In this document: piece after piece, positions 13,512 through 21,083 of the stretch
How positions within the stretch are numbered: position 1 is the first letter of the stretch
How the letters are laid out: each line of letters starts with the position of its first letter
Assembly (NCBI GenBank): GCA_028679985.1
Contig: JAJRAH010000117.1
Coordinates: forward strand, 1 to 24,373
Source: Methanomassiliicoccales archaeon
GTDB taxonomy: Archaea; Thermoplasmatota; Thermoplasmata; Methanomassiliicoccales; JACIVX01
Length of the DNA stretch: 24,373 nucleotides
Direction: 5' to 3'
Made by a program: the position numbers and the translations under genes
The notes under the pieces: model-generated
What the model saw: the letters and a program-made list of their open reading frames with translations, nothing else
Databases searched by the model: none
What the model was told of the DNA's origin: nothing

Positions 13512-15464
13512 TTGCAGAAGAAGACGGATGGAACCAACGTGGGTTATCAGGAACCTGAAAACAGCCCCAATGGACCCCCTATAGAGACGGGTCAGAACGG
13601 CTCCGGCAGTGCGGCCGCAGAGAAGGCTGACAATCTCAAGAAATGGCTGAGCGGGGACGAGACTCTTCTCTCTTGGCTGACCGAAGGTGCCGACTCAGAT
13701 CTCGCACTCAACTCGGATATCGACATCGGAGCTGATGAACTTCGAGATGATCAGCTGGCTCTGAAGGAGAAGGTTGCGGATTACGAGGATGAACTCGACC
13801 GCCTCCGGAAAGAGATCAGCGAAATGCGTTCGAGAGGAGGCGCGGCTGGAGCGGGAGACTTGGAAACAGCTATGAAGCTCCGGGAACTCTCCGAAGAGAA
13901 CGCAAGGCTCCTCAACGAATCAAGGAATTCCAAGGAGATGATCGAGGAACTCAAGATGCAGTTCGACAGCTCTTTGAAGAACCTGCCTGAAGATCGCGCC
14001 TCGCTTGTCAAGAAAGAAGTGAAGCTCAAAGAGATTGAGAAGGAAATCCTCCAGAAGGAACGTGAAATCGCAGAGAAGGACGCCGACCTGAAGGAGAGAG
14101 TCTCCTCGGCAAACGCCGACGAAATCGGCCTTGAAGAGAGATTCCAGGCAGAACTCAAGCAAAAGGATCTTGAGTTTCGCCGGAAGGAGCAGGAGCTTCT
14201 AGCGAAGGTCGACAAGCTCGAGCAGGATCTGAAGCAGAAGGTTATCGACGACAAACTTATGGAAAACGAGCTGAAGATCGCCCGGATGACCGGACCTGAA
14301 GCGGAGAAGGAGATACAAGACAAGGTCAAGGAATTGCAGCTCAAAGAGAAATCCATATTGATGAAGGATGCCGAGATAGAGAAGCTCAGAATAGGCAATC
14401 GGGAGAAGGATGATGAGCTCTCGAAAATCAAGTCCGTTGTTTCCTACAAAGAAGATGAGATCCTCCGAAGGGAGGAAGACCTGCTTCACAGAGAGAAGGT
14501 ACACTCTGAGGAACGCCGCAGATTCGAGGAAATGAAGAAGCAGCTCCAGGGCGTGGATGAAGTCGAAATGAAGAAACGTCTCGAGGAGCTGAAGATGGAG
14601 ATCCAGAGAAAGGAAGAAGAGATCCGAGCGAAGGAGAGGTACCTTAACGCGAAGATGGAGGAGCTGCGCCGGAAGGAGCAAGGCATCATAGAGGACGAGA
14701 TATCCGCCAGGGAGCAGGATAGAGCGCTGGAGGTGCAGCAGGCGAAGGTAAGGACCGGAAACGATCGTCTAGACGATCTGCTCCTCGGCGGCATTCCCTT
14801 CGGATCGAACATCCTCATTCACGGTCCTCCATTCATCGGAAAAGAGGTCATGGTAAACCAGTTCATCGCTGAGGGACTTAAGAAAGGACTACCAGCAATA
14901 TGGGTCATAACCGACAAGACGCCGAGAGAAATCAGGGAAGAGATGAACTACGTCCTGTCAGGCTACGAGGAATATGAGAAGCTGGGACTGGTCCGTTACG
15001 TCGACTCCTACTCTAGAAGCATGGGCGATACTGCCGATGACCCTTACACTACTTACGTCGACGAACCGACCGACCACGACAAGATCATGGACGCAGTCGA
15101 GCAGATAATCAAGACCTACAAAGAAAAACACGAGTTCTATCGTCTTGCGTTCAGATCGATATCAACGCTTATCGCCTACTCCGACCCGAACACCGCATTC
15201 AGATTCCTGAGCCCCTTCTGCGGCCGAAGGAAGAGAGACAAGGCGGTAGCGTTGTACACCATCGAGAAAGGCATGCACGGCGAGCAGGAAATCCAGATGC
15301 TGGGGTCGATCATGGACGGTATGATCGACTTCAAAGTGGACCAGCTCAGGACCTTCTTCGCTGTGGGCGGAATTTCCGACGTTCAGTCAAGAGCGTACAT
15401 AAGGTACACGTCGAGCAAGCACGGACTGACCATAGGTTCATTCTCGCTCGATCATATCCGCTGA
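13512..15464 (+). CDS. Coiled-coil protein with a degenerate KaiC-like ATPase domain
   Basis: A 650-aa protein in three parts. Residues 1-75 are polar with a paired motif (LKKWLSG, LLSWLTEG). Residues about 80-410 are a nearly unbroken, highly charged coiled coil rich in E, K, R and L. Residues 411-650 are a RecA/KaiC-type domain (RTGNDRLDDLLLGGIPFGSN). In the latter, the Walker A is HGPPFIGKE, with Glu445 where Ser/Thr is normal, and the Walker B position RLAFRSIS has Arg548 where Asp is normal. Nucleotide hydrolysis is therefore doubtful, and a scaffold role like a pseudo-ATPase is likely (inference). The start codon is TTG with GGTGA 6 bases upstream; the ATG at 13528 is out of frame. Archaellum FlaH is also KaiC-like, and a pilus operon lies about 0.9 kb downstream, so a secretion or motility link is possible. 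Confidence 0.85.
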   Translation: MQKKTDGTNVGYQEPENSPNGPPIETGQNGSGSAAAEKADNLKKWLSGDETLLSWLTEGADSDLALNSDIDIGADELRDDQLALKEKVADYEDELDRLRKEISEMRSRGGAAGAGDLETAMKLRELSEENARLLNESRNSKEMIEELKMQFDSSLKNLPEDRASLVKKEVKLKEIEKEILQKEREIAEKDADLKERVSSANADEIGLEERFQAELKQKDLEFRRKEQELLAKVDKLEQDLKQKVIDDKLMENELKIARMTGPEAEKEIQDKVKELQLKEKSILMKDAEIEKLRIGNREKDDELSKIKSVVSYKEDEILRREEDLLHREKVHSEERRRFEEMKKQLQGVDEVEMKKRLEELKMEIQRKEEEIRAKERYLNAKMEELRRKEQGIIEDEISAREQDRALEVQQAKVRTGNDRLDDLLLGGIPFGSNILIHGPPFIGKEVMVNQFIAEGLKKGLPAIWVITDKTPREIREEMNYVLSGYEEYEKLGLVRYVDSYSRSMGDTADDPYTTYVDEPTDHDKIMDAVEQIIKTYKEKHEFYRLAFRSISTLIAYSDPNTAFRFLSPFCGRRKRDKAVALYTIEKGMHGEQEIQMLGSIMDGMIDFKVDQLRTFFAVGGISDVQSRAYIRYTSSKHGLTIGSFSLDHIR

Positions 15465-15486
15465 TGAAGTCACAGAGAGAAGAAGT

Positions 15487-15915
15487 TCAAGCGACTTCGA
15501 CGCTTTCTCCGGGTCCCTTTACGCTCTTCTTCTGGATATTCACCCGCGGCAACGGGAATGGCGGGGGGAGCCTGATATCGCGGGCGACAAGCAAGGCCGT
15601 GGGGATGCAGTTCGAGACGATCATGTTGTGAACGAGGTTCGCCGCTTCGTCAGGCATAGAGTTCTTCTTAGACCATTCCTCCACGAGACCGCCGACCTCG
15701 CCAGAAAGCAGGATCTGGCCCTCGATCTTGATGTATCCCATCCCGACATAGTTCGCCATGAATCTGAACTCCACCGACGCGCTGTCATCCGAGATTCTCG
15801 AAATCTGAGTGACAGTGCTGTTCTGATCGATTCTCACATTGGATATGCGCTCTCCGGACTTGGAGAACCTCTTTGCCTCGATCATGTTGGTTTCAAAACC
15901 CTTGACCTGCATCAT
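15487..15915 (-). CDS. Conserved-looking archaeal protein of unknown function (possible SecB-like fold)
   Basis: A 142-aa soluble protein with alternating strands and two C-terminal helices: NVRIDQNSTVTQIS, SVEFRFMANYVGMGYIKIEG, then the helical EEWSKKNSMPDEAANLVHNM and a Pro-rich end (RLPPPFPLP). The long beta-sheet followed by helices recalls SecB-type chaperone folds, but this is a shape argument only. I prefer ATG 15915 (or the adjacent 15912) to the TTG at 15963: GGTGGG precedes it, and a TATA-like CTATTATG about 30 bases upstream lies inside the longer version. It converges on the KaiC-like gene with 22 bases between stops. Confidence 0.7.
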   Translation of the reverse strand: MMQVKGFETNMIEAKRFSKSGERISNVRIDQNSTVTQISRISDDSASVEFRFMANYVGMGYIKIEGQILLSGEVGGLVEEWSKKNSMPDEAANLVHNMIVSNCIPTALLVARDIRLPPPFPLPRVNIQKKSVKGPGESVEVA

Positions 15916-16003
15916 CGTGCCCACCGGGCCAATCGCAGAATGACATAATAGTTGTTTCGACAATGGCTATTTGTCAAGAAAGAGGTGTGAATTGCAGTTG
16001 AGG

Positions 16004-16095
16004 TGCCGCGGGCCGGACTTGAACCAGCGACTTCAAGATATCCGCTCCCGTGAGGGAACTTCAGTCTTGCACTCTCCCAACTGAGTTACCGCGGC
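16004..16095 (-). tRNA. tRNA-Phe (GAA) with a 19-nt intron
   Basis: Read on the minus strand, all arms fold: acceptor GCCGCGG with CCGCGGC and discriminator A; D-arm ACTC-AGTTGGGA-GAGT; anticodon stem CAAGA with TCTTG; variable AAGTC; T-arm GCTGG-TTCAAGT-CCGGC. The loop reads CTGAAG, then the intron, then A, so the anticodon is GAA (Phe). Without the intron it is 73 nt. No CCA is encoded (the next bases are CCT). A TATA box lies about 30 bases upstream (16122-16129). Confidence 0.95.
16040..16058 (-). other. Intron of tRNA-Phe, canonical position 37/38
   Basis: The 19 bases TTCCCTCACGGGAGCGGAT interrupt the anticodon loop after G37. The precursor folds as a bulge-helix-bulge: helix UCCC/GGGA, 3-nt bulge AG^U, short helix CUG/CGG (with a flanking A-G mismatch), 3-nt bulge AU^A, then the anticodon stem. 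Both cuts by the archaeal splicing endonuclease then fall after the second bulge base, which fixes the borders. Confidence 0.9.
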
Positions 16096-16121
16096 GTGCG
16101 TTCAGAGAACAGAGAGGACTG

Positions 16122-16129
16122 TAATAAAG
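16122..16129 (-). promoter_or_regulatory. TATA box of tRNA-Phe
   Basis: CTTTATTA on the minus strand is centred 30 bases before the mature 5' end of the tRNA, giving a leader of a few bases. Confidence 0.55.
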
Positions 16130-16306
16130 CTTACTTAGTGATCAATCTGGATAAGCCGCCCGTATCGCATGATTGCCTTCAGTCGACCGTCGCAAAGCCC
16201 CACACCTGCAGATTCCACCATGCCCCTAGATCCGAGAGGGGTCCGAAGTCGCCCGAATGACATTGTTCCAAACGTCGTTCTCAATATGAGCCAGCAACCA
16301 CGACAT

Positions 16307-16320
16307 GTTTAAATAGTTAT
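16307..16320 (+). promoter_or_regulatory. Promoter of the pilus-like operon
   Basis: GTTTAAATAGTTAT is a strong, extended TATA element. Expected transcription start is near 16337, leaving a leader of about 55 bases that contains a possible 8-codon ORF and the pilin ribosome-binding site. The upstream stretch 16130-16300 shows no gene. Confidence 0.6.
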
Positions 16321-16365
16321 ATGTTGCTCATTTTCATCCGAAGGAACTGGGTCACTGGTGGAGGT

Positions 16366-16392
16366 ATGTTCGGTTCCCGAGAGGGACGTTGA
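16366..16392 (+). CDS. Possible 8-codon leader ORF in front of the pilin gene
   Basis: ATG TTC GGT TCC CGA GAG GGA CGT TGA encodes MFGSREGR and its stop codon directly abuts the pilin ATG at 16393. It has a GGTG site (16357-16360) 5 bases before its ATG, the same type used by genes in this window. The pilin's own ribosome-binding site (GAGGGA, 16381-16386) lies inside it, so its translation could couple to or hinder pilin translation. A chance occurrence cannot be excluded. Confidence 0.3.
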   Translation: MFGSREGR

Positions 16393-17298
16393 ATGAGTAG
16401 GCTAGATAAGCATCACTTTCTGAGGCGTGACGAGGAAGGCGTCGCGTCTACTGTGGGCACAATCATGGCCCTGCTGGTTTTCTTGACATTCCTTTCGATG
16501 TTCACGAACTCCTACATCCCTGTGTGGATGCAGGACAACGAGAGAGCGCACATGAACGCCGCCATAAACCAGTTCGGCGATCTCAAAGGGAAGATCGACA
16601 ACCTCATAATAACTGCCCAGGTGACTGGTTCCACTTCTATTCACATGTATTCGCCGATCACACTCGGCGCTGCGGGAATACCGGTTTTCGCCTCCCCGAC
16701 TGCTGGCTTGCTTACGTATTCACCTCAGGGGATGGGTGACTCTGGCATCAAGGTTCAATTCAACTACACGCTTGAGAGCGTGAAGACATCCGTCTCGGAG
16801 TCGGGCGGAGGGGTAGTGGAACTCTACGCTCCGAACAGATACTATGTCCAGCAGTGGGTGGCATACGAGAACGGCGCAATGATCGTCAAGCAGCAGGACG
16901 GCCAGATTGTGAGAGCCCATCCGAGCCTTGAGGTCGAGAAAATCGGATCGTCAGTGAACGTCAGACTCACCCAGATCGATTTCATTGGGACCAACGCGAG
17001 CGTGGGCGGGACGGGAATGGTCGGCCTGAACCTGAACCTCGTCTACATTGATTCCCAGACTTACTCTGTCGGATACGGAACCGACAAGAACGTCAACATC
17101 ACGCTCACTACGCGATATTGGACAGCATGGCAGGAATACCTTGGTGACTTGTGCTCAAAGGCCGGACTGGCCTTGACCGATTACAGCATATCGGACAAGA
17201 CCGTGAACGATGACGTCCACATTGTCACCCTTTGGATAAAGAACTCTGGCTCCTTGACCTACAACAGGGCATTCGTGAACGTCGAGGTGCAGATCTAA
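16393..17298 (+). CDS. Type IV pilin-like surface protein
   Basis: A 301-aa protein with a class III (prepilin-type) start: a short charged leader (MSRLDKHHFLRRDEEG), then a hydrophobic helix (VASTVGTIMALLVFLTFLSM) similar to archaeal pilins. Predicted cleavage by a PibD/FlaK-type peptidase is after Gly16. The rest is an exported beta-rich domain of about 250 residues with several N-glycosylation sequons (NYT, NAS, NIT). That is long for a pilin, so it could be a minor or tip subunit or an S-layer-associated pilin. GAGGGA stands 6 bases before the ATG. As first gene of the operon with two ATPases and two platform proteins, it is the only pilin-like substrate gene seen beside them. No prepilin peptidase gene is present in the window. 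Confidence 0.75.
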   Translation: MSRLDKHHFLRRDEEGVASTVGTIMALLVFLTFLSMFTNSYIPVWMQDNERAHMNAAINQFGDLKGKIDNLIITAQVTGSTSIHMYSPITLGAAGIPVFASPTAGLLTYSPQGMGDSGIKVQFNYTLESVKTSVSESGGGVVELYAPNRYYVQQWVAYENGAMIVKQQDGQIVRAHPSLEVEKIGSSVNVRLTQIDFIGTNASVGGTGMVGLNLNLVYIDSQTYSVGYGTDKNVNITLTTRYWTAWQEYLGDLCSKAGLALTDYSISDKTVNDDVHIVTLWIKNSGSLTYNRAFVNVEVQI

Positions 17299-17317
17299 GT
17301 ATTGAAGCGGTGTGATA

Positions 17318-19096
17318 ATGGAGGAAGCTGAAGCAGAAAAGACACCGGACAACGCCCAGCCCAGTGAGAATCAGGTCTTCTCTCGGGATGAGTCAAGGGA
17401 GGATTTCCAGGGCGAATCGAATGTCAGAGAGAGGATAAGGGATTCCTATCTCAAGTTCCTTCGAAGGATCGCACCCAATCGAGCGTCCATTGTCAGACTT
17501 CCAGTTGGCGAGATTGCCCAGAGAATCGAGTGGTCCAAGGGCAGGGGTTCCGTTATCACGGAGATACCGAAGATCGACAATCCCTCCATCGAGGTCACTG
17601 ACATCTATCCTGTGGTTGAACCGTTCAGCTACGTCCGCGTGACTTTCAACAAGGACACCAGCACCTACATCTTGGAGACGCTTGAGCCCAAGCTGACGGA
17701 GAAAGAGGAGAAGTTGCTCAAGCTCATCAAGGACACGCTCGAAAGGACGCTCGGATACGAATGGGACAAGCTCACGGAGCTTGACAAGGAGGAGTATCTG
17801 GAGGAGAGCGTTGAGAGCTACATCAGGAGCCGAGGGGTCAGGATGGATCCACTGGCTCGGAAGAAGATCGGATACTACATCACGAGGGATTTCGTCGGAT
17901 ACGGCCCGATCGATCCCCTCATGGGAGATGAGAACGTCGAGGATATCTCCTGCGACGGAGTCGGCATCCCGTTGTTCCTATTCCACCGCAAATACGAGAG
18001 CATAAAGACGAAACTCACTTTCGATGATGAGGATGCATTGAACTCCTACGTGGTCGCTCTTGGACAGAGATGCGGCAAGCAGATATCCGTTTCAAACCCG
18101 ATTCTCGACGGCACCACTCCAGAAGGACATCGTGTCCAGGCTACTTATTCCAGGGAAGTGACAACGAGAGGGTCGACTTTCACTATCAGGCGTTTCAAAG
18201 AGAAGCCGTTCACCCCGGTGGAACTCGTCAAGTATGGGACGGCGAACCCCGAAATGGTGGCGTATTTCTGGCTAGGCGTTGAAAACGGGGAATCGGCGAT
18301 CATTGCGGGCGGGACTGCGAGCGGGAAGACCGCGACGCTGAACTCGATCGCTTTGTTCATACCTCCGGGTGCCAAAGTCGTCACCATGGAGGACACCAGA
18401 GAGATAAACCTCCCGCACGACAACTGGATACCAGGTGCGACGAGGTCCGGCGTTGGAGAGCGGGGGGCGGACGGGAAGGCGGCCGGAGAGATAGACATGT
18501 ATGACCTCGTAAGGGCCTCCCTGCGACAGCGCCCGAACTACATCATCGTCGGTGAGGTGAGAGGAAAGGAGACTTACATCATGTTCCAGGCGATGGCAAC
18601 GGGGCACACGACTTATTCGACGATGCACGCCGACTCTGTCAAGTCGATGGTGAACAGGCTCGAGAACCCGCCCATCAACTGCCCTAGGATCCTTCTCACG
18701 GCACTGAGGAACGTTGTCATCCAGACACATGCGAGAGTGGGAATCGACCTCGTCAGAAGGATAAAGCAAGTGATAGAAATCGTAGGTTTCGAGCCGGAGA
18801 CGAACGAACTGATCACGAACACCGTCTACGAGTGGGATCAGGCGACTGACAAGTTCATCTATAAAGGCCACAGCTTCCTTTTTGACAAGATAATGGAGAT
18901 GAAGAGCCTCACCCACGAAGAGATGATGGAGGAGTTCAACAGGCGAGTGGATATTGTGAAGTACATGGTAAAGAAGGACATAACGGACCACAGACAGTTG
19001 TGGGGCCTCATCAATAACTATTACAAAGATCCTGAGAAGACTATCAAGAGGGTTCGCAGGGAAATGGAAGAGGGGGTGACACCGGTTGTCGCCTGA
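17318..19096 (+). CDS. Type IV pilus/archaellum-type secretion ATPase 1 (FlaI/GspE family)
   Basis: A 592-aa cytoplasmic ATPase. After a variable acidic N-terminus comes the archaeal N-domain (VEDISCDGVGIPLFLFHRKY), then the RecA-like motor: Walker A GGTASGKT (about 331-338), Asp box TMEDTREINLPHDNW (from about 356), Walker B IIVGEVRGKE (about 409-418) and His box TGHTTYSTMHADS (about 428-440). All catalytic positions are intact. It powers assembly (or disassembly) of pilin filaments as a hexamer with a FlaJ-type protein. A GTG at 17312 is in frame, but ATG 17318 has GGTG 5 bases upstream, so I prefer it. It follows the pilin by 19 bases and overlaps the next gene by 11. Confidence 0.93.
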   Translation: MEEAEAEKTPDNAQPSENQVFSRDESREDFQGESNVRERIRDSYLKFLRRIAPNRASIVRLPVGEIAQRIEWSKGRGSVITEIPKIDNPSIEVTDIYPVVEPFSYVRVTFNKDTSTYILETLEPKLTEKEEKLLKLIKDTLERTLGYEWDKLTELDKEEYLEESVESYIRSRGVRMDPLARKKIGYYITRDFVGYGPIDPLMGDENVEDISCDGVGIPLFLFHRKYESIKTKLTFDDEDALNSYVVALGQRCGKQISVSNPILDGTTPEGHRVQATYSREVTTRGSTFTIRRFKEKPFTPVELVKYGTANPEMVAYFWLGVENGESAIIAGGTASGKTATLNSIALFIPPGAKVVTMEDTREINLPHDNWIPGATRSGVGERGADGKAAGEIDMYDLVRASLRQRPNYIIVGEVRGKETYIMFQAMATGHTTYSTMHADSVKSMVNRLENPPINCPRILLTALRNVVIQTHARVGIDLVRRIKQVIEIVGFEPETNELITNTVYEWDQATDKFIYKGHSFLFDKIMEMKSLTHEEMMEEFNRRVDIVKYMVKKDITDHRQLWGLINNYYKDPEKTIKRVRREMEEGVTPVVA

Positions 19097-20126
19097 AGTC
19101 TCAGACATATTTGCGAGGCTAGAGGCCTCTAAGAAGTCGTACCTCAAGACGAAACAAGCGGAGGAGAAGGCCGAGACTGTCGGCCCTCACGTCGTCAGGC
19201 TACCGCAAGGGGCGATCCCGGATTACATCAAGCTTACGAAGTTCCAGGAGTTCTCCTGGAGAACCCTTGGAGCGTTCGTCAGGCTGAAGGCCAAACCCAA
19301 CCCCAAGCTCGAGCAGAGCCTGCTCCAGGCGCATATGAAGATGCGCCCCGAGGAGTACGTGGCCTACACATGGATGGCGACAATACTGGTGGGAGCCATC
19401 GCTGCAGTCGTGGCCATTCTGCTTGGCGGCATAATACTGAGCTTCTTCCACGTCGATGCAGCGCTCGTGCTGGTTGGATTGGTGCTTATGGTGGCCATAC
19501 CTCCCGTGCTAGCGTACGTGGTGTTGATTTCCTCGCCGTCCTCGGTGGCAAAGCGCAGAGGAAGGGACATAGACAAGAGAATAGGCGCCGCGATGAGCTT
19601 CATATCCGCGATGGCATCTGCTGACGTCAACGTCGATGTCATCTTCAAGGAGCTATCAAGGCAGGATATCTACGGAGAGATCAAGAACGAGGCGGAGTGG
19701 GTAACGAGGGATACAGAACTTCTCGGCATCGACATACTCACCGCGATTAACAAGGCCGCCCAAAGAACCCCGTCTTCGAGATTCCAGGAGTTCTTGCAGG
19801 GTGTGGTTACGACCTCCACCTCAGGTGGTCAGCTGAAACCCTATTTCCTGCAGAAGGCAGAGCAGTTCGAAAAGGAAGCGAAGCTCGAGATGCGGTCAGA
19901 GCTCGAAACGCTCGGTCTGATGGCAGAGACCTTCGTTACCGTCGTCGTCGCGTTTCCTCTGTTCCTAGTTGTCATCATGGCAATAATGGCGATCGTGCCC
20001 GGAGGAGGAGGTTCGTCTGACATGACAATCACCCTTCTCTACGCGGTCGTCGGATTGATGATCCCGATCTCCCAATTCGGATTCATCTTCTACATATGGA
20101 ACATGACCAAGGAGGCAAATCTGTGA
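19086..20126 (+). CDS. FlaJ/TadC-type pilus platform membrane protein 1
   Basis: A 346-aa protein: about 90 cytoplasmic residues, two membrane helices (about 93-118 and 123-148), a cytoplasmic type II secretion F (T2SF) domain (about 160-275, with DKRIGAAMSFISAMASADVNV, TPSSRFQEFLQGVVTT), then two more helices (about 276-303 and 313-338). Such proteins form the inner-membrane platform that couples the FlaI-type ATPase to pilin insertion. The start is TTG 19086, overlapping the end of ATPase 1 by 11 bases, with GGTGA 6 bases upstream. The overlap suggests translational coupling to ATPase 1. Confidence 0.9.
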   Translation: MSPEVSDIFARLEASKKSYLKTKQAEEKAETVGPHVVRLPQGAIPDYIKLTKFQEFSWRTLGAFVRLKAKPNPKLEQSLLQAHMKMRPEEYVAYTWMATILVGAIAAVVAILLGGIILSFFHVDAALVLVGLVLMVAIPPVLAYVVLISSPSSVAKRRGRDIDKRIGAAMSFISAMASADVNVDVIFKELSRQDIYGEIKNEAEWVTRDTELLGIDILTAINKAAQRTPSSRFQEFLQGVVTTSTSGGQLKPYFLQKAEQFEKEAKLEMRSELETLGLMAETFVTVVVAFPLFLVVIMAIMAIVPGGGGSSDMTITLLYAVVGLMIPISQFGFIFYIWNMTKEANL

Positions 20127-20138
20127 GGGGTGGTCGCG

Positions 20139-21083
20139 TTGGCTAAGAAGAAGAAGAAACAGAAGAAGGAAGACAGGAAAGAGAAGATACTCGACGTATC
20201 GCAGCTGACGACCAAGAAGAGGGACTACGCCAGGACCATCCTGACCATTGGCATCATTGTGGCAGTAATTCTGTTCCTGATAGGCGCGATCGATGCTATA
20301 GGAGGGCTGAAGACCGGACTCAAGTGGATTGATTTCGTCGCGTTCGGACTGATGGCCATAAGCGGACCTTACGGATTCTACGTGACCTACCGCCATAAGA
20401 AAGTCAAGGAGATAGAATCCCGATTGCCCGATTTCCTCAGGGACGTGGCGGAGGCTGGACGTTTCGGGATGACCTTGGCGGAAGCCGTGAAGGTGGCATC
20501 GAGAGGCAGATACGGGAAGCTCACCCCCGAGATAAGGAGAATGGCCGCTCAGATAGACTGGGGAGTGCCTGCGGCGGACGCGATGCGTCTGTTCGCCGAG
20601 AGGGTGAACACACCTCTCGTCAACAGGATGATGTCGATCATCATAAAGGCGAACGACGCAGGGGGAAGCGTTGCAGACGTTCTCACCATGGTCGCCCACG
20701 ACGCAAGGGAGACGATGCTCAACGAGAACGAGAGGAAGATCGCGATGTCGACCTACATGGTCGTCACATACATCGCCTTCATGGTGTTCATTGCGACCAT
20801 CTTCATCCTGAACTCGACCTTCCTCCCGAAAATGGCGGAGGCGGGCGCGCAGGTTGCCAAAGGCGCCGAGGCTGCCGGAATAACGAGCCTGCCGGCGACG
20901 ATACAGACAGAAGTCATCCCTCAGGTGCAGTTCATATTCGTGGTCGCGGTCGTCTTGCACGCCTTCGGAGATGGGATTCTTGCAGGGGTCCTTCAAGATG
21001 GCAGGATATCGAACGGGCTAAGACATAGCTTCATCATGCTGATCATCGGCTTCATCGGTACAAGAGTAATCGGAGGAGGATAG
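20139..21083 (+). CDS. FlaJ/TadC-type pilus platform membrane protein 2
   Basis: A 314-aa protein starting with a very basic tail (MAKKKKKQKKEDRKEK). Two membrane helices follow (about 31-53 and 62-84), then a T2SF domain (about 95-200: LPDFLRDVAEAGRFGMTLAEA, NTPLVNRMMSIIIKANDAGG), then two to three C-terminal helices. It is diverged from protein 1 and lacks its long N-terminal domain. Paired platform proteins recall bacterial TadB/TadC and the paired FlaJ-like EpdJ/EpdK of Methanococcus pili. The start is TTG 20139 with GGTG 6 bases upstream; GTG 20130 is a less likely alternative. It ends exactly where ATPase 2 begins (TAG then ATG). Confidence 0.88.
   Translation: MAKKKKKQKKEDRKEKILDVSQLTTKKRDYARTILTIGIIVAVILFLIGAIDAIGGLKTGLKWIDFVAFGLMAISGPYGFYVTYRHKKVKEIESRLPDFLRDVAEAGRFGMTLAEAVKVASRGRYGKLTPEIRRMAAQIDWGVPAADAMRLFAERVNTPLVNRMMSIIIKANDAGGSVADVLTMVAHDARETMLNENERKIAMSTYMVVTYIAFMVFIATIFILNSTFLPKMAEAGAQVAKGAEAAGITSLPATIQTEVIPQVQFIFVVAVVLHAFGDGILAGVLQDGRISNGLRHSFIMLIIGFIGTRVIGGG

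Noticed and set aside
18272..20996. Long minus-strand open frames (about 290 and 340 codons) opposite the pilus ATPase 1 and platform genes
   Set aside because: They are antisense to genes with complete conserved motifs, rich in His/Arg/Asp from complementary codons, and have no promoter or ribosome site of note.
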